Origin: Lysobacterales bacterium
Lineage (GTDB): Bacteria; Pseudomonadota; Gammaproteobacteria; Xanthomonadales; SZUA-36
Assembly (NCBI GenBank): GCA_014238945.1
Contig: JABAAB010000026.1
Span: 124,001-188,000 of the forward strand
Direction: 5' to 3'
DNA length: 64,000 nucleotides
Numbering within the stretch: the stretch's first letter is position 1; every line of letters begins with the position of its first letter. A program made the position numbers and the translations under genes. Positions 61,001 through 64,000 of the stretch are shown piece after piece. The notes below the pieces were generated by a model. The model had not been told where the DNA came from, did not search any database, and saw nothing but the letters and a program-made list of their open reading frames with translations.

Positions 61001-61110
61001 TACCGGTATCGGTGATACGTGTGCCGCATTTGTTCAGCACAGATGCTACGCTGAGTCCGCACACAGTGCCGTGTCCGGTTGGGAGAACAGCACAGTGCCC
61101 CGGAGGATAA
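52099..61110 (+). CDS. Giant secreted RHS/YD-repeat protein with SpvB, FG-GAP, TcB-like and C-terminal lipase-like domains
   Basis: About 3003 residues. Order: signal peptide (1-44, basic then hydrophobic, ending GPVFA); region with two blocks of GHWYNPSKEGHGWSFYW/WYTF type (about 170-350); two Ig-like domains (about 559-750); SpvB-type domain (about 767-1050); seven FG-GAP-like DxNxDGxxD calcium motifs (about 1092-1520); TcdB-middle-like GAVTEIEYKP (about 1566); YD repeats (about 1830-2530); RHS core with KDHLGSIHSVVD, RFLQADPF and YTDPSGYFG (2545-2660). The unique C-terminus has a glycine-rich hydrophobic segment (about 2707-2734) and an alpha/beta-hydrolase nucleophile elbow GHSQGA (Ser about 2890). 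I start at the ATG at 52099, preceded by aaggggg; the frame extends to 52069. It looks like a polymorphic toxin with a lipase effector. No secretion apparatus genes lie nearby. Confidence 0.85.
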   Translation: MYQYWSSVCTRRFSRRFFCRCRTAICFSLWIVVFLIQSQGPVFADTSEPVWAVPVRQTSTDGYAFIDWFLPKGETADVYRITEIFQGREEVSYVEQGGLRVFRVNPGKYKFGVQACDKGPSGLPMCGNESETLTLNVGPGIFNTLLTADHFDTTGAAENTVTDLGPESLRPGHWYNPSKEGHGWSFYWANRLALPEDDPLFGNVHDLVGIWYTFEAKSASLEPDCPSCPPITGTYRPVVVTFKAVLTGANTYGGALYISRNGGERSWVGGADVTFAPENTSAMINWSASFSKEALSDTDPLYVLLGSDPDDVNNISHFSGVWNAPGEESFFLVEDIGQSVEVMSLVFHDESGDASWIQGVVSGIPESVSQNICMAYLVEGYSPQSDKMSTWVKQWHMSGCDASKTATSANRNARRYFSGLDTEFIWIDFELPGIAHASGSVTIGRSNAPVSLNRGANFHGVNYENSSGPSCELGEESSFCEVQLTWFTDGDYPSATVFAYNATTRVRNMVLTSVTPVMSDINFSIFNPGLYHFELRMGNDTESTLIAKSSDFVVTQTTINSPPVLSMPEDQVNSTGDFVDLQLFASDPDVDDVLGFTAIGLPQGLSINTSNGRISGILSGPDGVYQVSVSVHDDHGGSASGSFNWMVSVIQINRPPTIDSPADQVVTRGTEIKLELAVDDADDDNLSCDDNGSLPTGLAVAINTEQRYCVISGTIVAAVGNYDSVITVADNTGAASAYFSWRVLAGNSNPEQPPEPAVPPSMTASVISSRVGATVAEFRVDEAGSATFILPILTAVSSGGVRPAVTLNYSSQADTGLAGVGWSLNAVSTITRCPRTVEQDGITGSRAVLLDFQDRFCLDGQRLFADPSSGAYGKSGTRYRTEIDNFSRITSFGSAGNGPAWFRLEQRDGTVVEYGNSPDSRIEARGSDVEGTVLIWTQNRSQDSSGNYMIYSYLENDTGPVSYALRAIDYTGNTRASSLPSARISFEYANRSPDSDLTFRSIAGTRVERRHLLQNIRSQGRIVPGGTLEDLRYYALEYEEDGFGRNIISSVTECRSESRSICYQPTRFDWLKSSHTVDSSGLIMTGLLPEAGLNGLQVADVSGDGRPDLLYVERIKRHYYLKVKTAAANAAFSEWASRYELPRNSDGLPPQLFGIDVNHDGIEDVVYAKYSDTSDDYSWVTLVSSGSAFSAETFLNPTFRFYLNDQGLESLVRIMDFNGDGLSDILHVRTDVLGAEWLVTVLLNLTSDNEGIQFSEPIELNMDNADLFPVSTDDGWEMSMRPPFYKWGNAGVMNMEVPDARVFDFDADGATDMLFNIFRQYQRCIENCVPNLSTSGNKGGKGGKTPDPVYEFAFASLWVVMLSNGQDEFVRQGIVALGADCTVPAVCDNPVYRQLPVINQMIPVDINADGLSDLAWADPGNTWYYQLNTGRNYETAQRMGQVPVGVKSLVRIQDWNGDHFPDLIFPSVELDDYATWIIVQNHFGREFAAPFDTGVSTGNVGGKNGLDPVENDVSVLVDFNGDGKNDQLFIDNRPNGEILSTRLHLGINANGNTSIEPSNMITRITTGLGAVTEIEYKPMTDPNVYTRLYNSNVQNWGKGSSVYDFIAPIYVVSQVSSSAPTFANRASVKRIQYHYVGAKLQAGGRGLLGFAEIIGYDPQKQIRTNIRYRQDFPFTGQTLDTTVAVDTGDMKFSSVTPVSSKLTQTWPEVNAGLKPPATISGTLLSYGISQWSDAATAPDTRRVEVVASLQLKFTLSGHIERRVLTQNDHDVIGNLSRSVVTTFARDDTEPFSQRTIDNEWSAPILENWDMGNLSTSTVRHVRAGHAPVVRRSRFNYDPVTSILIGETIEPGHPTLQISTTYALDKFGNRLQTSKKGVGMDIRSQRVSYDSLGRFVVRETNALGEVTRQIRDGSWDVFGNPLKAENIDGLVTTLVVDLMGRPFAHFNLAGVWQKTLFFLGAGDECPAQSAWFSQTISGTGSVEYQCFDLLGRNIRSVTNSLNNKMIFTDQYYDLSGQSVRVSEPYFKGEGVYWNESAFDRLDRISGLLSAGGDDLTTDYDEQATNACTMAGPGVAVTTNALGQQTVAVKNVLGELIESYDDQCGRVTFDHDSMGNLVLVTGADATRVRMTYDGAGRKIAQNDPDKGNWHYAYNALGELTRQLDSQQQAIDFEYDDLGRVTHRRELQDVDDLSDAGYITVNHEVTTHRSISPGKSQVSKQVYFSGESGPAIHQREIGFDSLGRVNLVSSTIGSKQFAERTTYDEFGRIFQHFDASGDDRGLRYIYQNGRLRLLKEAREGVNGTVYQEILVTDARGNVTMAELGNGVIAVAEHDAPSGRLTRLSAYDRLGVELQKVDYLFDVLGNLKQKYDRSGVADLREEYQYDQLNRLDRVQLTAISLGISSPVETLALTYDEAGNITWKSDVGTYSYGTGDSGPHAVTRAGGVSYSYDANGNQTDSDFRTITYSIFDKATRLTSGNKSTSFSYGIGNKRQVRLDSEADQLNKTTTYLGSVEFIVERGESSYFKRYISGVAIATFYPATSDQKIAYLLKDHLGSIHSVVDETARVSTRMRFSPFGERQGSDLRTVLDDYLYVPLNDFSTRGFTGHEHVDSMGIINMNGRIYDAGLGRFLQADPFVQAPGNSQSWNRYTYVFNNPLSYTDPSGYFGIGRFIKKWGRLIAAITASIYLPGAQGLLATQLGVSGAFSQFVITGFVAGGIAGGIRGAVRGAFLAAATYGISQAFNPRAAGSTQLDKSRLTPSKEQLGHMLGTNNPGAGLYQIQVGEYGEFHSAAAISAEDLNSLDTIFTNGMSNNFQDAVRNGSTHIAQLDGAASGFVLNFNPTRSLGSDLLESTRDLAGTYLGFGHTELAENLAHVIDTASRNGITGLRLIGHSQGAAITTSALRFAADANLDISSLASVNLHGGPVNDFFVKNSLARRTGLANSQFSIRAQFGDAVHGIVGANFISNPLRLPVSVIRVPHLFSTDATLSPHTVPCPVGRTAQCPGG

Positions 61111-61113
61111 ACA

Positions 61114-61770
61114 ATGAAATTTCCAATTTGGATCATTCTTAGTCTCATGTTTGCTGGTTGCACCGTGGTCTCTGGAGGCGATTTCAGTTATCTGGATGAA
61201 CAAGACACAGAAATGCATCCTGTTTTGATCATGGGGAGTGGGAAAAACATTGAAATTTCACTGCCCCGGAGTCTTGATACCGAAATTCCGGAGACATTGT
61301 GGATCAAGCCAGAAGGACTATTCCAGCAATACGCACCGGCGTTATTGATTCCATATGAATGGTCAGAAACTGGTAGTGATCGCATGGATGAAGCCTATTT
61401 CTCCGTTGAAGTAGGTATTGCGTACAGTGAGGGAAAGCAAATTATTTCAGATGGACTGGACGTGCGTGTGCAATTACTTCGAGGGTCATACGAGTCTCTG
61501 GAACCAGGCCCCTGGCGGGACCGGGTATTGGACAGGATGAAGCTTGAAGAGTACCGGTCAGGTCAGGGTTATCAATGGCTCATGTCGAATTTGCCCACGA
61601 TCAAGCCATTTCATGAAAACTTCAGGACACCGATCTCAGAACAACGGGAACTGGTTGTCTGGTTCTGGTACAGCGAGGACCATGTGGAAGACCACCCCCA
61701 GTGGCACCTGCAGCGAATGTCCCTGGCCCGGCGAATCCTGGACACGGTCAGAATTTCAGATTCGGAGTGA
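61114..61770 (+). CDS. Small lipoprotein, candidate immunity protein for the RHS toxin
   Basis: 218 residues. Lipoprotein signal peptide with lipobox FAGC (Cys about 16); the +2 residue is Thr, so no inner-membrane Asp retention signal. The mature part is soluble, acidic and unlike any family I know. It starts 3 nt after the RHS stop, and its ribosome site (ggagg) overlaps the last RHS codons, so translation is coupled. Position and periplasmic exposure fit an immunity protein against a toxin acting in the periplasm or on membranes. A role in surface display of the RHS protein is the alternative. Converges on ltaE with 16 nt between stops. Confidence 0.65.
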   Translation: MKFPIWIILSLMFAGCTVVSGGDFSYLDEQDTEMHPVLIMGSGKNIEISLPRSLDTEIPETLWIKPEGLFQQYAPALLIPYEWSETGSDRMDEAYFSVEVGIAYSEGKQIISDGLDVRVQLLRGSYESLEPGPWRDRVLDRMKLEEYRSGQGYQWLMSNLPTIKPFHENFRTPISEQRELVVWFWYSEDHVEDHPQWHLQRMSLARRILDTVRISDSE

Positions 61771-61786
61771 ACTCACGTGAGGTTGT

Positions 61787-62827
61787 CTAGACGTTTATCC
61801 CGTTGAATACCCTGATCAGGGTCAGCGTATCCTGGTCAGTCGTCGAATATCCAAAAACCAGGCGGGCCAGGTCATCCCGTCCCGGCCACGGCAGAAACTG
61901 AACATTTCCGTCCTCCAACTGTTTAAACCCTTCTTCTGACCAGTTCAACAGGACCTTGTTGGCCTGTACCGGAAACTCCAGCCTGGCCTGTGGATGCGCA
62001 TCTACACATGCCGCGAATTTGGCGGCCTGGCGATTGGCGTGATCGGCCATGTGCAGCCACAGGTTGTTTTCAATGTAGGCCAGCAATTGTGCTGAGACAT
62101 AACGCATCTTGCTCAGCAGGTGACCGGATCGCTTGCGCAGACGCTGGGTGGTTTCGGTGTTTACGGACGGGTCAAAAATGACCAGTGCCTCGGCTGACAT
62201 ACAGCCATTTTTACTGGCACCGAAAGACAACAGGTCCACACCGGCTTCAACACTGATTTCGGCCGGATGGCAGCCGAGGCTGGCCACGGAATTTGCAAAG
62301 CGGGCGCCATCCATATGTACTTTCATACCCAGGCCGTGAGCGAATTCGCACAGCGCGGTAATCTCATCAATGCTGTAGGTCGTGCCGGTTTCCGTGCTCT
62401 GGGTCAGGCTCAGTGCCGAGGGGACATAGCTGTGAATGCCGTGGCCTTCGGAGTCCTTGATGGCTGCTTCCAGCAGGGTAATATCAATCTTTCCATTTTT
62501 ACCACCCACCGGTACCAGCCTGAGACCGTTGCCAAAAAACTCCGGTGCACCGCTTTCGTCCCTCAATATGTGCGCGTTTGAGTGACAGAAAACAATACCC
62601 CAGGGCGGGGTAATGGTGGCCAGCGCTATCGCGTTGGCCACGGTACCCGTGGAGACCGACAGCACAGTAACCTGTGACCGGAACAGGTCCGAAAATGCCT
62701 CATTCAGCTGGTTTGTCCAGTCGTCATTGGCATAGGCAAAGGCCGTGCCGTGATTGGCCTCGATCAGTGCTTCCATGATCGCCGGTGCAACTGGTGTTTC
62801 ATTATCGCTGCGGAAATTTACCGTCAT
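61787..62827 (-). CDS. ltaE: Low-specificity L-threonine aldolase
   Basis: 346 residues. PLP-dependent fold-type I enzyme cleaving threonine/allo-threonine to glycine and acetaldehyde. FRSDNETPVAPAIMEAL opening, STGTVANAIAL, HMDGARFANSVASLG, and SFGASKNGCM with the PLP lysine (about residue 207). Its closest relatives are the beta-eliminating-lyase group. The start at 62827 is an ATG; the 109 nt to hrpA on the other side should hold both promoters. Confidence 0.92.
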   Translation of the reverse strand: MTVNFRSDNETPVAPAIMEALIEANHGTAFAYANDDWTNQLNEAFSDLFRSQVTVLSVSTGTVANAIALATITPPWGIVFCHSNAHILRDESGAPEFFGNGLRLVPVGGKNGKIDITLLEAAIKDSEGHGIHSYVPSALSLTQSTETGTTYSIDEITALCEFAHGLGMKVHMDGARFANSVASLGCHPAEISVEAGVDLLSFGASKNGCMSAEALVIFDPSVNTETTQRLRKRSGHLLSKMRYVSAQLLAYIENNLWLHMADHANRQAAKFAACVDAHPQARLEFPVQANKVLLNWSEEGFKQLEDGNVQFLPWPGRDDLARLVFGYSTTDQDTLTLIRVFNGINV

Positions 62828-62936
62828 TTCAGATTCAAAATTTGTTTCCAGAACAGATTATAGGCAGGGCTGCCGGCGATGTCTCTCATCACGTATGGCT
62901 GGCAGCACCCGTCATGCACTGGGATAATGCGCCGCC

Positions 62937-64000
62937 ATGGGTTCCGCGAATGAACAACTCCGGTCGCTGGATAAAATTGAAAACCTGCTCGATGGCATCA
63001 TGCAGGTCGATGCCAGCTGGTGCCGTCATCGCATCAAGTATGCCAGGCGTCGTCTTAAAAACGGCAAACCCGCGAACAAGACACTGCAATCACTGATCGA
63101 CCGCTGTACCCGGTCCCATGAGACCAGCCAGGGCAGAAAACAAAGACTGCCGGTCCCCGCCTATGACGCTTCATTGCCGATCGTTGATCGACGTGAAGAC
63201 ATCATTGCCGCCATACGCAAACACCCGGTGTTGATCATTTCAGGTGAAACGGGCTCGGGCAAGACCACGCAGATTCCCAAAATGTGCCTGGAGGCCGTTC
63301 GTGGAGTGCGCGGCTTGATCGGTTGCACACAACCCCGGCGCATCGCGGCAAGAGCCATGGCGGAACGTGTCTCAGAAGAGCTGAAATCCGAATTGGGACA
63401 GCTGGTGGGATATCAGGTCCGCTTCCAGGAGAAACTGGGCAGGCACGGCATCATCAAGTTCATGACCGATGGAATATTGCTGGCGGAAACCACACACGAC
63501 CGGGATCTCGATGCATACGATACGATCATTATTGACGAGGCCCACGAACGCAGTCTCAATATTGATTTTCTGCTCGGCTACCTGAAGCGCCTGCAGACCA
63601 AAAGACCCGATCTGTGCATCATCATCTGCTCTGCCACCATAGATACGGACAAGTTCTCCAATCACTTTAACAACGCACCGGTCATGGAAGTCTCGGGGCG
63701 TGGCTATCCAGTAAAAGTTGAATACCTGCCACTGGAAGACCAGGATGAGGGGCCGGATTCCGGCAACCGGTCAAAGAGCCGTGACCTTTACAAGGCAGTT
63801 GCCAATGCCGTTCATCGTCTCAGTCGGGTGGACCGTCAGGGCGACATACTGGTGTTCTTCTCCGGTGAACGGGAAATCAATGAAGCCGCAGACTTTCTCG
63901 GTCATCAGAATTTTCGCCACACCGAGATTCTGCGTCTGTATGCAAGATTACCGGTCTCGGACCAGCGTCGTGTTTTTCATCCCGGCAGTGAACGTCGCAT
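62937..64000 (+). CDS. hrpA: ATP-dependent RNA helicase HrpA, 5' part
   Basis: The first 354 residues of a DEAH-box helicase that runs off the window (E. coli HrpA is 1300). ISGETGSGKTTQIPK Walker A (about residues 100-114), TQPRRIAARAMAERV, FMTDGILLAE, the DEAH box IIIDEAHERSLNIDFLLGY, SATID motif III, and the start of the second RecA domain with DILVFFSGEREI. Start at the ATG at 62937, directly ahead of the basic HrpA-specific N-terminal helix region. Family role: RNA/RNP remodelling, rescue of stalled ribosomes in E. coli. Confidence 0.95.
   Translation, partial: MGSANEQLRSLDKIENLLDGIMQVDASWCRHRIKYARRRLKNGKPANKTLQSLIDRCTRSHETSQGRKQRLPVPAYDASLPIVDRREDIIAAIRKHPVLIISGETGSGKTTQIPKMCLEAVRGVRGLIGCTQPRRIAARAMAERVSEELKSELGQLVGYQVRFQEKLGRHGIIKFMTDGILLAETTHDRDLDAYDTIIIDEAHERSLNIDFLLGYLKRLQTKRPDLCIIICSATIDTDKFSNHFNNAPVMEVSGRGYPVKVEYLPLEDQDEGPDSGNRSKSRDLYKAVANAVHRLSRVDRQGDILVFFSGEREINEAADFLGHQNFRHTEILRLYARLPVSDQRRVFHPGSERR

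Noticed and set aside
52099-61110. T6SS-delivered RHS effector
   Set aside because: No VgrG, PAAR, Hcp or EagR-like gene nearby, and the protein has an N-terminal Sec-type signal peptide.

Overview
The window is a chromosomal segment of a gammaproteobacterium. It holds a complete-looking dcw (division and cell wall) cluster in the gammaproteobacterial order, lpxC and secA downstream, DciA rather than a DnaC-type loader, BamD/RluD/PgeF, and a PilSR/PilBCD type IV pilus locus next to sucCD, an arrangement I recall from Xanthomonadales and relatives. A DAP-type MurE, LpxC, BamD, lipoproteins and PilD all fit a Gram-negative cell. I cannot name the species. An uncultured or marine relative of Xanthomonadales/Chromatiales is my best inference.

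Layout. 1-2.3 kb: lpoA (cut by the window edge), divergent from rsmI, then the RNase P RNA gene. 2.4-17.8 kb: mraZ-rsmH-ftsL-ftsI-murE-murF-mraY-ftsW-murG-murC-ddlB-ftsQ-ftsA-ftsZ, mostly with 1-4 nt overlaps, driven by a sigma70-type promoter followed by GTGGG boxes that MraZ should bind. murD and murB are absent from the cluster. 18-23.3 kb: lpxC, a head-to-head dciA / M23 peptidase pair whose start codons lie 2 nt apart, and secA. 23.4-34.2 kb, all on the minus strand: pilS-pilR, an O-antigen-ligase-like membrane protein, two major-pilin-like genes, pilB-pilC-pilD and coaE. The first pilin gene is preceded by a near-perfect sigma54 promoter with TGTCA/TGACA repeats upstream, so PilSR very probably controls it. 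34.5-41 kb: sucCD, nadE, bamD (minus), rluD, pgeF.

41-52 kb is an accessory surface-glycan region. It starts with decaying genes: a large membrane protein with one nonsense codon and one frameshift in an A8 tract, an epimerase remnant, and a methyltransferase with a Trp-to-stop change. An intact four-gene minus-strand operon follows: a zinc-finger methyltransferase, a DPM1-like glycosyltransferase, and two tandem TMTC-like GT-C/TPR membrane proteins. A divergent flippase-like membrane protein of the LPG-synthase TM family lies beside it. The operon looks like a small lipid-linked sugar transfer system, possibly bacterial protein O-glycosylation.

52-61.8 kb encodes a secreted protein of about 3000 residues: signal peptide, two Ig-like domains, an SpvB-like domain, seven FG-GAP-like calcium motifs, a TcB-like middle domain, YD/RHS repeats, an RHS core, and a C-terminal region with a GHSQG lipase motif. 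A lipoprotein gene starts 3 nt downstream, its ribosome site lying inside the end of the RHS gene. I read the pair as a candidate toxin and immunity lipoprotein. The window ends with ltaE (minus) and the 5' part of hrpA.
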